A stretch of DNA of 64,000 bases from Hyphomicrobiaceae bacterium UBA7697 (GCA_002482645.1 DLGJ01000002.1:62001-126000); one strand, 5' to 3'; positions 55,599 to 63,878 are shown, counted from the stretch's first letter. Program-made: numbers and translations. The notes: generated by a model not told the origin, from the sequence alone.

Positions 55599-56129
55599 TC
55601 ACGCCCGCCGGAGCGCGACGGCCGCGCGAGCGCGGTCGAGCCGGTATGTCAGACAGTGCAGCGCCTCGCCGCGTGCCAAACAATCGCGCATCTCCTCGCC
55701 CTCGCGCGAGAAGCCGAGCTTGCCGAGCACACGCTGCGATCCGGGATTGTCGGCGAAGTGCCCGGCCCTGAGATAGGCGAATCGGTGCGCATCGAAGGCA
55801 TGGGCCACGAGCGCGCGGACGGCCTCGGTGGCATAGCCGGCACCCCAATAGGGCTTCCCGATCCAATAGCCGAGCTCGGCGTGGTCCGCATCGAACGTCA
55901 TGTAGCCGGTGCAACCGATCAGGGCCCCGTCCCGCTCGATCGCGAACACGACGCCTTCATCCCCGCCGCCCGCGCGTTCCAGCCAGGCCCGCGCCTCGCC
56001 CTCCTCGTAAGGATACGGAATCATGCCGGTCATGCAGGCGACATCGAACTCGCCCGCGAGCCTGCTCACGCGCGCGGCGTCGGACGGCTTCGGAGGCCGT
56101 AAGGTTAGCCTTTGCGTTCTGATCTGCAT
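55599..56129 (-). CDS. GNAT-family N-acetyltransferase, RimJ-like
   Basis: 176 aa. Typical features: QRLTLRPPKPSDAARVSRLA start, ELGYWIGKPYWGAGYATEAV (acetyl-CoA region), NPGSQRVLGKLGFSREGE. Could acetylate a ribosomal protein N-terminus or an antibiotic; substrate unknown. Its place between rpmA and obgE is common in Hyphomicrobiales. Confidence 0.88.
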   Translation of the reverse strand: MQIRTQRLTLRPPKPSDAARVSRLAGEFDVACMTGMIPYPYEEGEARAWLERAGGGDEGVVFAIERDGALIGCTGYMTFDADHAELGYWIGKPYWGAGYATEAVRALVAHAFDAHRFAYLRAGHFADNPGSQRVLGKLGFSREGEEMRDCLARGEALHCLTYRLDRARAAVALRRA

Positions 56130-56151
56130 GGAAGGGCAGCGTATGGACGGG

Positions 56152-56176
56152 AAAGCGCCCGCACGATGACGGGCGC
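56152..56176 (-). terminator. Rho-independent terminator after rpmA
   Basis: Seven-bp stem GCGCCCG (56155-56161) / CGGGCGC (56170-56176) with an eight-base loop; on the minus strand it ends in TTT (56152-56154), forty bases past the rpmA stop. The short T-run makes it weak. Confidence 0.6.
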
Positions 56177-56214
56177 CCGTAACTCGGCCAGCAATCTGTC
56201 GAAGGCGATCGCGC

Positions 56215-56478
56215 CTAAGACGCCGCCTCCGGCTTCACCGAAACGTAGGTCCGGCCCTTGGCCTTGGTGGCGAATTCGACAACACCGTCGACGAGCGCGA
56301 ACAGCGTGTGATCCTTGCCGATACCGACGCCATCGCCATTGTGCCACTTGGTACCGCGCTGGCGAATGATGATGTTGCCGGCAATCACCTTCTGGCCGCC
56401 CGATTTCTTGACGCCGAGACGCCGTCCAGCCGAATCGCGGCCGTTACGCGAGGAGCCGCCTGCCTTCTTGTGTGCCAT
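56215..56478 (-). CDS. rpmA: 50S ribosomal protein L27
   Basis: 87 aa, MAHKKAGGSSRNGRDSAGRR with N-terminus reaching the peptidyl transferase centre. Twelve bases after rplU. Confidence 0.97.
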   Translation of the reverse strand: MAHKKAGGSSRNGRDSAGRRLGVKKSGGQKVIAGNIIIRQRGTKWHNGDGVGIGKDHTLFALVDGVVEFATKAKGRTYVSVKPEAAS

Positions 56479-56490
56479 CGTGGTGTTCCT

Positions 56491-56961
56491 TTAGCTCTTC
56501 GTCGCCGGGGTTTTCTCGGCGGATGCCGTCTCGGCGGGCTTTTCGCCGGCCGTCGCGGCGGCGGCCTCGTTGGCCGGAGCCTCGTTCGCGGGCGCCGGTG
56601 TGGCACTCGCTTTCGGCTTCGCCGCGGCCGCCTTCGACGGTTTCTTGCCGTCGGTCAGAATCTCGGTGATGCGCAGGGCCGTCAGGTCCTGACGGTGGCC
56701 TCTTGTGCGGCGATAGCCCTGGCGGCGCTTCTTCTTGAAGACGATGATCTTGTCACCGCGCTTCTGCTCCAACACCTCGGCCGCCACCGTGGCGCCGGAG
56801 ACCGTCGGTGTGCCGGTGGTCGCGGCACCCTCGCCGCCCAGCAGCAATACTTCGGAGAGCTCGACCACGTCGCCCGGGTTTCCGGCGATCTTCTCGATCT
56901 CGATAATGTCGTTCGGCGCCACGCGATATTGCTTGCCGCCCGTGCGAATGACCGCGAACAT
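56491..56961 (-). CDS. rplU: 50S ribosomal protein L21 with Ala-rich extension
   Basis: 156 aa; residues 1-103 are canonical L21 (MFAVIRTGGKQYRVAPNDII, GYRRTRGHRQDLTALRI). The remaining 50 residues are Ala/Lys/Pro/Glu low complexity. In many relatives the L21 tail holds a helix-hairpin-helix-like module; here that module is absent and a similar one sits on L19 instead. Confidence 0.97.
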   Translation of the reverse strand: MFAVIRTGGKQYRVAPNDIIEIEKIAGNPGDVVELSEVLLLGGEGAATTGTPTVSGATVAAEVLEQKRGDKIIVFKKKRRQGYRRTRGHRQDLTALRITEILTDGKKPSKAAAAKPKASATPAPANEAPANEAAAATAGEKPAETASAEKTPATKS

Positions 56962-57166
56962 GTCTTTAATTCCGTCTCTTGGGGCTTGATTTGCCAGCGC
57001 ATTTCCGCCGCCGGCACGCCTCTAAAGGAGCGATAAGCGGCGCAATATAGTGGGCCGACCCCAGAAGTCAATTCCCAGTGGCCGGGGAATTGGCCAATTC
57101 GGCCCCGAAGTCCGGCCGCGCTCCGGGCTTGCGGCAAGCGCGCCGGCAAGCTACATCAGCCCGCTT

Positions 57167-57209
57167 GGAGAGGTGCCGGAGTGGTCGAACGGGGCGGTCT
57201 CGAAAACCA
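57167..57209 (+). tRNA. tRNA-Ser(CGA), 5' half only
   Basis: Acceptor 5' strand GGAGAGG (57167-57173), D arm CCG/CGG with a typical loop, anticodon 5' stem GCGGT and loop CTCGAAA (anticodon CGA, Ser), then ACC. From about 57208 the sequence departs from any tRNA: there is no long variable arm, T arm or 3' acceptor strand downstream. A truncated tRNA at the boundary between housekeeping genes and phage-like genes is the classic mark of an integration site. Confidence 0.7.
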
Positions 57210-57354
57210 CCTGCTCGCATCCCTTGCAACAACGGCCTATCCCAAAGAGTGCTGTTTTAAGCCGTTTGTCGATACCGGGCTCCCCGGTTCATGCCTGCTC
57301 GTCTCCTTGTGTCCTTGGGTGTTGGGTGGCAATCGCGGTGGCAAATTCGTGCCC

Positions 57355-57462
57355 TGGCCACGGCAGCAGGACTTGAACCTGCATCTCCCCGCTCCTACTC
57401 TCTCGCCGCTAGACTAAGATTTCAAAGACAGCGGGCGCTCTATCCATTTGAGCTATGCCGCG
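57355..57462 (-). tRNA. tRNA-like element with oversized anticodon loop
   Basis: On the minus strand: acceptor CGCGGCA (57456-57462) pairs over seven bases with TGCCGTG (57359-57365), followed by discriminator G and encoded CCA; D arm GCTC/GAGC with a GG-containing loop; T arm GCAGG/CCTGC with loop TTCAAGT. The anticodon stem CCCGC/GCGGG (57431-57435, 57388-57392) encloses 38 bases rather than 7, so the element is 108 nt. An alternative inner stem CCGCT/AGCGG leaves a 19-base loop. No anticodon could be assigned. It may be an intron-bearing tRNA, a decayed phage tRNA or a tRNA mimic. Confidence 0.45.
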
Positions 57463-57481
57463 CGCAGCACATTGGGGAAGG

Positions 57482-57967
57482 TCAGCTTGCCTTGGCCTTC
57501 TCCAGTTTCTTCTTTCGCAGCCGCTTCTGTTCAACCTCCTTGCTAAATTCCGGCTCAAGCGCCTTAAGTTGGTCGATGAGAGGCTGGAAGGAGTAATCCG
57601 TGTTGATCTGTCGGCCGCCCGAATAGCGGTAGATGCGCGCTACCAGCTTCTTCTTCTCTAGCTGGGTGAGAATCCGCTGGACCTGCCGGGGCGAAACTCC
57701 CATTCGATTGGCAATACTGTCTTTGGACGGGTGCGGATTGTTGCCCGCTTCCCACCAATGCTGCGCGATCTGCAAAAGGACATTGAGTTCAGGAGGCGTG
57801 ATCTCCAACCGCGCTTGGGCCTGCAGGAGAAGGTTCGGCAACGCCGTGTAGCCGAGCTTGATGACCTGCTTGGACCACTTGTCCTGGGCAAGCCTACCGA
57901 CGAGCTTTTCCTGCTTCGCGGGAAGCGGGATGATGTCGGCCGATTTCTTTGAAGGTGGCTCTGTCAT
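57482..57967 (-). CDS. winged helix-turn-helix protein, possible replication or regulatory protein
   Basis: 161 aa. Residues about 75-130 form a winged HTH (HPSKDSIANRMGVSPRQVQR, LEKKKLVARIYRYSGGRQIN). The N-terminal half is helical, and the C-terminus is Lys-rich and probably coiled coil. This domain style is found in plasmid/phage replication initiators and regulators (HTH_36-like). Three near-identical A/T-G/C motifs lie in its upstream region (58031-58169), compatible with self-regulation or iteron binding. Exact function unknown. Confidence 0.65.
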   Translation of the reverse strand: MTEPPSKKSADIIPLPAKQEKLVGRLAQDKWSKQVIKLGYTALPNLLLQAQARLEITPPELNVLLQIAQHWWEAGNNPHPSKDSIANRMGVSPRQVQRILTQLEKKKLVARIYRYSGGRQINTDYSFQPLIDQLKALEPEFSKEVEQKRLRKKKLEKAKAS

Positions 57968-58021
57968 TCACGAGATATGCTCCGTCGCGAGCCTTGGGGC
58001 AAGGGACCAGAGCCTTAATGG

Positions 58022-58180
58022 GGGCGAAAATTTTTACTCCCCCTTATACGTGTTACTGGATACTGCTTGCAACTGAATACTACAGGTATGCGTCTTCTCT
58101 GTAGGACGTTTTCGCCCTCCTCGGGGGAGTAGAAAAGGTCGCCCACGAGGGTGACGATTTTTACTCCCCAAAAATTTCGC
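58022..58180. repeat. three operator-like TTTTTACTCCCC repeats
   Basis: TTTTTACTCCCCC at 58031-58043; inverted GGGGGAGTAGAAAA at 58123-58136; TTTTTACTCCCC at 58158-58169. Two of them adjoin GGCGAAA(A)TTTTT or its complement (58023-58035; 58171-58182), and TTTTCGCCC also occurs at about 58109-58117. They lie in the 267-base gap upstream of the winged-helix gene and downstream of the 224-aa gene. Confidence 0.7.
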
Positions 58181-58234
58181 CAGGGGACGCTAACCCTGGA
58201 GCCAAGGGGAGCGGGACTGGGGTCACCACAAAGG

Positions 58235-58909
58235 TCAGGCATCTTTGTCAGGCGACTTCAGTTGTCTCTTTCTTTTATTCGCGTGCGCTTCATCAAATGC
58301 GCGTCGCTCATTGTCACGATCACTTGCAGAGTAGACATTGACACCTAGCCTTTGGTGCCCTGTCGTGACACGCCTCAAATCCTCTCTTATGTGCTTGGTC
58401 TCCTGCGCGATCTGAACCATCGGATCACCCCCAAGCCTAGAGATGGCTTCAAGCGCAGACATGTCGAGCGTGTACTGATTGGATTCGGGCGTAACGCCTC
58501 CCTGACGACGCCAGCTAATGGTTACCGAGTAAACGTTGCCCATGAGTGGCTCGAACTCTGACAGGAAGCTCGAAACTCTCTGGCCAGGCTTCAACACGCT
58601 GATGCGCTGAAGCGGCGCGACACCATCAGTTTCATTCACCTTCTTTGAGAGCGGCGGATCAAATGAGATCTGGATCTCGTACGCGGTTCCAGAGCCCGTA
58701 TTTTCCACGGTCAGATCAGCGTGCAACATAGACCATCGGTTTGGCTCAAGGATCGCAACCACGTGGGGCTGGGTACCAGCATCCACCAACCGGCGAGTCT
58801 CAATCGCGAGCACATGCGTCACACGCCAAAGCAAGAGGGTCGCCGCCGCTATAACGGCGGTCCCCAGTAACATTCCGATCGTTGATGTGGCGCTCAACCA
58901 ATCAATCAT
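58235..58909 (-). CDS. membrane-anchored protein of unknown function
   Basis: 224 aa. One N-terminal membrane helix (TIGMLLGTAVIAAATLLLW) with the remainder cytoplasmic: a beta-rich domain (VENTGSGTAYEIQISFDPPL, then FEPLMGNVYSVTISW) and a charged C-terminal tail. Proteins with this layout are scattered in accessory regions; no enzyme motif is seen. Less GC-rich than the chromosome to the left. Confidence 0.6.
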   Translation of the reverse strand: MIDWLSATSTIGMLLGTAVIAAATLLLWRVTHVLAIETRRLVDAGTQPHVVAILEPNRWSMLHADLTVENTGSGTAYEIQISFDPPLSKKVNETDGVAPLQRISVLKPGQRVSSFLSEFEPLMGNVYSVTISWRRQGGVTPESNQYTLDMSALEAISRLGGDPMVQIAQETKHIREDLRRVTTGHQRLGVNVYSASDRDNERRAFDEAHANKRKRQLKSPDKDA

Positions 58910-58933
58910 GCAGCGCTCACTCCGGAATTGCGC

Positions 58934-59284
58934 TTAGGAGAGATGTTGCGCGTCGGAACGATAGCCCGGCACGTCGCTCCAGAGGTCTAGCGCGCCCGGT
59001 TCCACGCATCCGAGCCGCTGCGCGTCCGCGAGGGCCGAGCGGATGAAGTCGAATAGATCGTCGCTAGGAACTGTTGGCGTCCGCCCCCAGTCTCCGCTTA
59101 GAGCGAGTTTGATGGCAACGCCCGCCGGCCCTTCGGCGGGGATGCATAGCATTTCAGAAAGCAGCTCTCGTCGGCGCTGCGCGGATAGCGTCGATGTCGG
59201 CGAGTTCACCGCGACCTTGTAGTCTGAGAACAAGCGCCGGAGTTCGGCGTCTGAGGCATCCATGGTAGTGGGATCAGTGGTCAT
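58934..59284 (-). CDS. hypothetical protein
   Basis: 116 aa, MTTDPTTMDASDAELRRLFS start, helical and acidic with no recognised motif. ATG 59284 follows a strong GGAGG five bases upstream, so the longer frame to 59557 is rejected. It lies 24 bases upstream of the 224-aa gene and may be co-transcribed with it. Confidence 0.55.
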   Translation of the reverse strand: MTTDPTTMDASDAELRRLFSDYKVAVNSPTSTLSAQRRRELLSEMLCIPAEGPAGVAIKLALSGDWGRTPTVPSDDLFDFIRSALADAQRLGCVEPGALDLWSDVPGYRSDAQHLS

Positions 59285-60048
59285 GCTGGCCTCCTTTCTA
59301 GGCTGGCATCGGCAAGTGCCGGGCGTTCGTTTGCGCGGGCGCCCGGCGCGACTCGAATCATGCGCCCACACCTTCCTCTCAGCAATAGTAACTCGGTAGT
59401 AACTCGGCGATCCGCCGCTCTTTCTGATCGAGATTTGGGGCGATCCCTTCCAGCCGTGGCTCTGCCTTCCACTCTGGACAGATGCTCGCGGTCCCGAAGT
59501 CCTCGGTTTCTGGGCGGTTGGAAGGCATGGAAGGAAGGGAAGGCAAAGCTCGCTCATTTATGTAGGGCCCTTGGTATCCGCGATGGGGAACGTCACCGCG
59601 CGCTCTACTGATGGTCTTTTGATTCTTGGGAATAAGACATCTGGGAATACGAATTTTGCCTTCCATGACTTCCAAACCCTTTGTTTCCAGGGCCTTGCGA
59701 TGGAAGGCACGCTGGACGGCAGGAAGGCAACACGTGCCCAAGCGGAGAATTTATCTGTCATGAAATGAGATTGGATGGCCGCCCGGATGACTTGTCTTGG
59801 TGACAAGCAGCGGCTTTCCCCAAAGGAAAGGTCAACCAGTGTTAACCAGCGTCAACCGGTTAACCGAGTAAACCTTATATTTTGGCAGCCTTACTGGCGA
59901 AAAGCCGGGGCGCGAATTACCCGCATAGGAGGGCGTTCTAGGAAGGACCCGCTGACGCCTAGGCGCTGGCTTAGCACTGTTGCGGAAACGAACGCGCCAC
60001 AAGGACACCGCTTCGCTAGAAGCCTTGGGGGGCGCGGGGGCGAAACCG
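59285..60048. other. 764-base stretch without convincing gene
   Basis: Short open frames on both strands lack ribosome binding sites and composition expected of genes. The stretch holds at least six copies of GGAAGGC or its complement (for example near 59471, 59519, 59544, 59661, 59700 and 59729) and the phased GTYAACCRGY repeats at 59831-59874. It could be the remains of deleted phage tail genes or a regulatory/replication region. Confidence 0.5.
59831..59874. repeat. phased 10-bp repeats GTYAACCRGY
   Basis: Three consecutive 10-mers (59831-59840, 59841-59850, 59851-59860) share GT(C/T)AACC(A/G)G(T/C), followed by TAACCG and TAAACC at near-helical spacing. One-turn spacing suggests cooperative protein binding on one DNA face. 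Confidence 0.7.
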
Positions 60049-60309
60049 TCAGTGAGCCTTGCCTCTTGGCTTGTCGGCGCTCCGGTATGCATCCATGGTG
60101 TCGGCGAGGATCATATCGAGCGCGTCCGAGCTGAATAGCCATGCCCAATCGCGCCGCCACTTCGACATGAAGGCGTCGATCTCGCGCCCGATCTCGCTCT
60201 CGGAGTATCCGACCTCACGCGCCACCTTCACCGCGGCGGAGAGTTGAGCCCCGCAAATCTCGGCGAACATGCGGATGAGGCGGCGCTGCTCGGGCAACAT
60301 CTCTGCCAT
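60049..60309 (-). CDS. hypothetical phage-island protein
   Basis: 86 aa, all-helical in appearance (MAEMLPEQRRLIRMFAEICG, ESEIGREIDAFMSKWRRDW). GGAG lies nine bases before the ATG. It begins five bases after the tape-measure stop and so belongs to the same transcript. No family recognised. Confidence 0.55.
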   Translation of the reverse strand: MAEMLPEQRRLIRMFAEICGAQLSAAVKVAREVGYSESEIGREIDAFMSKWRRDWAWLFSSDALDMILADTMDAYRSADKPRGKAH

Positions 60310-60314
60310 CTCTG

Positions 60315-62081
60315 CTATCTCCTCACTGGCGGTGTACGCACGCCCATCGAACCGAGCTGCCGGTTCATCGATGAACCGGGCTGCGCGGTCTGCTTAGCGA
60401 CGGCATTGCCGATCATGACCTCAAGGTCGATCCCGCCATTCTCGTTTTGGCGGCTCGAAGTCTCTACTGAGCTGCCGTTATTGTTTATGACGTTCACGTT
60501 GACACTGACCGGGCTTCCCCCGCTCATGCCCCCGCGCATCGGCACAACGCTCCCCGCTTCGCGAGGAATTATCCATTCGTCCTTGTGGACTTGGTAGATG
60601 CGTCCCGGCTCCACGGGGCCGCCGCCTGCCCGTGAGCCGCCGAGCAGAGAGCCGAGCGCGCCGACAAGCCCGCCCTCCCCAGCGCCGGTCGAGGCGGTGC
60701 CAAGCGGCCCCGCGAACGGGCCGCCGCCGAGCAAGGCGGCTTGCAGCACAAGCTTTAGCATCATGCCCGCGAGGTCATCGAGCACGTCCTTATAGTCTTG
60801 GCCCTGGATGATTAGGCGGTCGAACGCATCGACGGCCGTTTCGCCGAAGAAACTCACCTGCTCGCTGAGCGCCTTTTGCGCTTCCTGCTCCTGATAGAGC
60901 GCTCGGGTCTCCTGAGCGATCATCACACCAACTTCGCTGTTGATGCCGACGCCCGCCTGTTTCAGGCGATTGTATATAGCCTGCTCTTCATTCGTGCGCG
61001 CGAGCTGCTCTCGCTCGAAGCGAAGCGATTCCAGAACCTTTGCGGCCGGATCGACGGCAGCCGCACGACCTCTGCCGCCTGCGCTGCCAAGAGGCACTTG
61101 TATATCCGAGCCAAAGCCCGAACTTGGCTGATCGCCGCCGCCCCACCAATCTGAGGACTGCTGAATTCCCGACATCTTTCGCATATGTTCTCGCGGGTCC
61201 ATGAGAACGCCAGCGAGATCACCGAGCCCCATGTTGCCTTCCTGCCACTGAGTGACTGCATCAACGTACGCAGCCGTCTGACGATGCATCTCGGCCATCT
61301 CATCCCCCAGCTCGGAAACGGCCAGGGTTGCTGCTTTGAAAGCGGTGGCGGCGGAGCGCCCGAACGTCTCAGCCGCCTGATTGAGCTGCGCAAGGTCTTC
61401 CTGGGTCGTCGTCAGGCTGCCAGAGAATGCCTCGATGAAGCCAGTCCCGAACCCCAACTCGACCGCATTGTGAATCGAGCGAAACTGGTTATCGAACTCG
61501 CCTGCCACCGCGAGCGCCTTCGTGCTGAATACGAACGCACTGTCGGCTTGCTTCTGGAACTCATCGGCACCTTGCGCCGCCAGCAACATCGCCGACTGCC
61601 ACTGACGCCCGAAGGCCTTCTGCGCAAGCGCCACCTTCTCTAGGTGGCTCGGCGCGTCGGCAATCTGCTCAATGTAGTTCCTGAACGACTCCGCCAAATC
61701 CCGGCCTTGAGCGCTGATCTCACCCGACGACAAATTTTGCGCGAACACGCGAAGGGCGCCGTCCAGTTCCTTGGTCCCGACATCGGCCTGCTCGGCGGCG
61801 AAGCGAAACCGCTGAAATTCGTCGGCCGCGATCCCGATCCGTGAGGCTGCGGTCGCGACCTCATCAGCGGAGTCGATAGCAGCCTTGCCCAACTGTCCAA
61901 CGGATCGAACAGCCGCAATCGACACGAAGCCAGCCGCGAATGTCCCGATGCGGCCGAGGGTACTGTTCACCACGTTGGAGGTGTCTCGGGCATTGCGCTT
62001 GACGCTCTCGAAGGCAACGCGCGTACCGTCATGCGCCATGAGATCGAAGCGCAGCACCTTAGCGAGTGCGGGACTAGCCAT
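60315..62081 (-). CDS. phage tail tape measure protein
   Basis: 588 aa. Sets tail length in siphophages. N-terminal region starts MASPALAKVLRFDLMAHDGT with a long helical, Ala/Gln-rich stretch (ADEVATAASRIGIAADEFQR; QADSAFVFSTKALAVAGEF), a Gly-rich hydrophobic segment near 470-510 (GGPFAGPLGTASTGAGEGGL), and a C-terminal segment with EWIIPREAGSVVPMRGG seen in lambda-type tape measures. ATG 62081 has GAGGA seven bases upstream and overlaps the preceding gene by eight bases. Rather short for this role, implying a short tail. Confidence 0.82.
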   Translation of the reverse strand: MASPALAKVLRFDLMAHDGTRVAFESVKRNARDTSNVVNSTLGRIGTFAAGFVSIAAVRSVGQLGKAAIDSADEVATAASRIGIAADEFQRFRFAAEQADVGTKELDGALRVFAQNLSSGEISAQGRDLAESFRNYIEQIADAPSHLEKVALAQKAFGRQWQSAMLLAAQGADEFQKQADSAFVFSTKALAVAGEFDNQFRSIHNAVELGFGTGFIEAFSGSLTTTQEDLAQLNQAAETFGRSAATAFKAATLAVSELGDEMAEMHRQTAAYVDAVTQWQEGNMGLGDLAGVLMDPREHMRKMSGIQQSSDWWGGGDQPSSGFGSDIQVPLGSAGGRGRAAAVDPAAKVLESLRFEREQLARTNEEQAIYNRLKQAGVGINSEVGVMIAQETRALYQEQEAQKALSEQVSFFGETAVDAFDRLIIQGQDYKDVLDDLAGMMLKLVLQAALLGGGPFAGPLGTASTGAGEGGLVGALGSLLGGSRAGGGPVEPGRIYQVHKDEWIIPREAGSVVPMRGGMSGGSPVSVNVNVINNNGSSVETSSRQNENGGIDLEVMIGNAVAKQTAQPGSSMNRQLGSMGVRTPPVRR

Positions 62082-62400
62082 GGTTGCTTTCCTCGTTGTC
62101 CGCCAGAATAGCCACGCCAATGCGGCGCAGCACTTTGTCGTGGCACGACGCGCGAAGCCGGGGGATGTCTTCCCTGCCGAACAACCTCTCGCCCTTTTTG
62201 TTCTCAGCCTTCAGCACGAGCACGCGCGCGAAAATCGCCACATCGTCCTCGTTGACATACCGGCTCAGCTCAGCCCGCTCAGCGAGCGTCCACGAACTCC
62301 AGCATACGACGCCACCGATCTCGGACAGCTCGGGAACGTCCAAGCTGCGGCGCGGCAAACTCTCGTAATGCCGCACCAGACACTCAATAGCTTTGGTCAT
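62074..62400 (-). CDS. probable phage tail assembly chaperone
   Basis: 108 aa. The segment FARVLVLKAENKKGERLFGR, then EDIPRLRASCHDKVLRRIGV, has the pattern seen in tail assembly chaperones (gpG/TAC-like), and its position directly upstream of the tape measure is the standard one. Overlaps the tape measure start. I see no clear slippery site for a GT-type frameshift. Confidence 0.6.
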   Translation of the reverse strand: MTKAIECLVRHYESLPRRSLDVPELSEIGGVVCWSSWTLAERAELSRYVNEDDVAIFARVLVLKAENKKGERLFGREDIPRLRASCHDKVLRRIGVAILADNEESNHG

Positions 62401-62406
62401 TGTCGG

Positions 62407-62757
62407 CTACCTCTTGAAGCTCGCAACGAACTCAACGAATTTCCGGTCAGCGGCGGAGAGGCTCTTCGTATCGATCCGACACTGCTGAGCCTTGCGTGGC
62501 TCTATCGGATAGCCGCTTTCAGCACTCACCCGCTCAAGGTGGGCATGGCGCGCCTGACGTGCCTTCTGGACCCGGCGGCAGAACTTTACGAAGCGCGCGC
62601 TGTGATCTGATTGAGGTTGATCAGTCATCTTGGCAACAGCCAGACACATCTCCCTCGTCATCCCCTCATCGGCGGCCGATGTATTCGATGCCTTCCGGCG
62701 TGATTTGGGCGCCTTCTTGAGGTCCGCGCCTCGGTAGAGTGCAATGAGTGTGCTCAT
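62407..62757 (-). CDS. hypothetical phage-island protein
   Basis: 116 aa basic protein (MSTLIALYRGADLKKAPKSR start; many Lys/Arg). ATG 62757 is preceded by GAGGA. Position suggests a tail or packaging-related gene; no motif recognised. Upstream open frame to 62919 ignored for lack of a ribosome binding site. Confidence 0.5.
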   Translation of the reverse strand: MSTLIALYRGADLKKAPKSRRKASNTSAADEGMTREMCLAVAKMTDQPQSDHSARFVKFCRRVQKARQARHAHLERVSAESGYPIEPRKAQQCRIDTKSLSAADRKFVEFVASFKR

Positions 62758-62863
62758 CTGTGTTCCTCGATCTGTTCCAAAATGGCGGGCGCCGCCGGGT
62801 TGAGTTGAACTTCCTGCCCCCAGCGGCGCCCTTTCGGAGATACCGGCAGGAAGTAACCGTCGA

Positions 62864-63430
62864 TTACGTAATGCTAGGGAGAGACTCGTCAGCCGTGAGC
62901 AGCACGCGCCCATCGGCATCGTCGCGGCGCATCAGCGAGATGTTCATTCGCGCGGCCCCGCGAATCAGCGCCTCTTCCGTGGCCTCCAAACCTAGGAGTT
63001 CCTCATCCATCTCGGCCAACTTCGCCTGCCGCACTTCGCTGGCGATCCCCAGCCCGGCCACCTTGTAAAATCGCTCCCAATACTCGGCCAGATATGCGCT
63101 CACCTGAGGCCGGACGAACGTCATCACACATCGCCGAAACTCGCGATCACTTGTTGGTAGCTCCACCGCTTTCGAGACTTCACGATGCGTGAAGAGGTGA
63201 AGGGGCGGCATGTGGGAAGGCATCGGCCCATCTTCCCGTCCGCAAATTCGGTCGAGCCACGCATCGCCGCGAGCGGTTGCCTCGGCTTTGGTTACAGGCA
63301 ATCGCTCAAGTTTGGTTCGCTCGTCCTTAAGCGCTTTGATCTTGGCTCGCACTTCGTTGAGGTCTTCCAGCGCTTCGCCGAAGACCGTCAGTGAGCGGTT
63401 CAATGTCGCCAATGGAGACAACTGCGTCAT
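62864..63430 (-). CDS. hypothetical phage-island protein with coiled coil
   Basis: 188 aa, start MTQLSPLATLNRSLTVFGEA at 63430 after GGGGAAGAG. The first 60 residues are an amphipathic coiled coil (LNEVRAKIKALKDERTKLER); the remainder is helical. Function unknown. An open extension to 63640 overlaps the neighbouring gene and is not used. Confidence 0.55.
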   Translation of the reverse strand: MTQLSPLATLNRSLTVFGEALEDLNEVRAKIKALKDERTKLERLPVTKAEATARGDAWLDRICGREDGPMPSHMPPLHLFTHREVSKAVELPTSDREFRRCVMTFVRPQVSAYLAEYWERFYKVAGLGIASEVRQAKLAEMDEELLGLEATEEALIRGAARMNISLMRRDDADGRVLLTADESLPSIT

Positions 63431-63449
63431 AATCTCTTCCCCTAGTTGA

Positions 63450-63878
63450 TCAGCGCACCGCGCGCGTGTTGAGTGAGCGAGATGGCTTCTTATCGATGAT
63501 CGGCGGAAGCGTGATCTCACCGCGAGAGGCCGCCCGCTCTGCACACTTTGTGGCCGTCGAGAGATTGGCACGGGCCACGCGCAGCTCTTCGCGCGCCCGC
63601 TCCGCGCCTTCTGCGGTGTTTTCATAAAGGCGGTCAGCATCTTCGACCTTTGCGTTTGCGGCCTCCACCACGGCGCGGTAATGCGCCATGCTGCGTTGGT
63701 CGCCCTCGCGGGTCGCTTCGTTCAGGTTTGCTTCGGCGGCGCTCAACTCTGCCTGTGCCATACGAAGGGCGTCGAAGTAGTCACCGAGCTGATCAGCGGC
63801 TTCGTCGGAGGCTTGCTGTAGACGGTCAACGGTCTGCCGCAAGAGCGTTAGCCTGTGAGGGTCAAGCTTGATCTTCAT
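63450..63878 (-). CDS. hypothetical coiled-coil protein
   Basis: 142 aa, almost entirely coiled coil (MAQAELSAAEANLNEATREG, EGAERAREELRVARANLSTA). Ala/Glu-rich, no motif. Similar in style to the neighbouring 188-aa protein; both may be structural or scaffolding proteins. The ATG overlaps the preceding open frame. Confidence 0.55.
   Translation of the reverse strand: MKIKLDPHRLTLLRQTVDRLQQASDEAADQLGDYFDALRMAQAELSAAEANLNEATREGDQRSMAHYRAVVEAANAKVEDADRLYENTAEGAERAREELRVARANLSTATKCAERAASRGEITLPPIIDKKPSRSLNTRAVR

Noticed and set aside
57181..57417. small plus-strand frames across the tRNA remnants
   Set aside because: Their products are the characteristic artefacts of translating tRNA sequence on the antisense strand.
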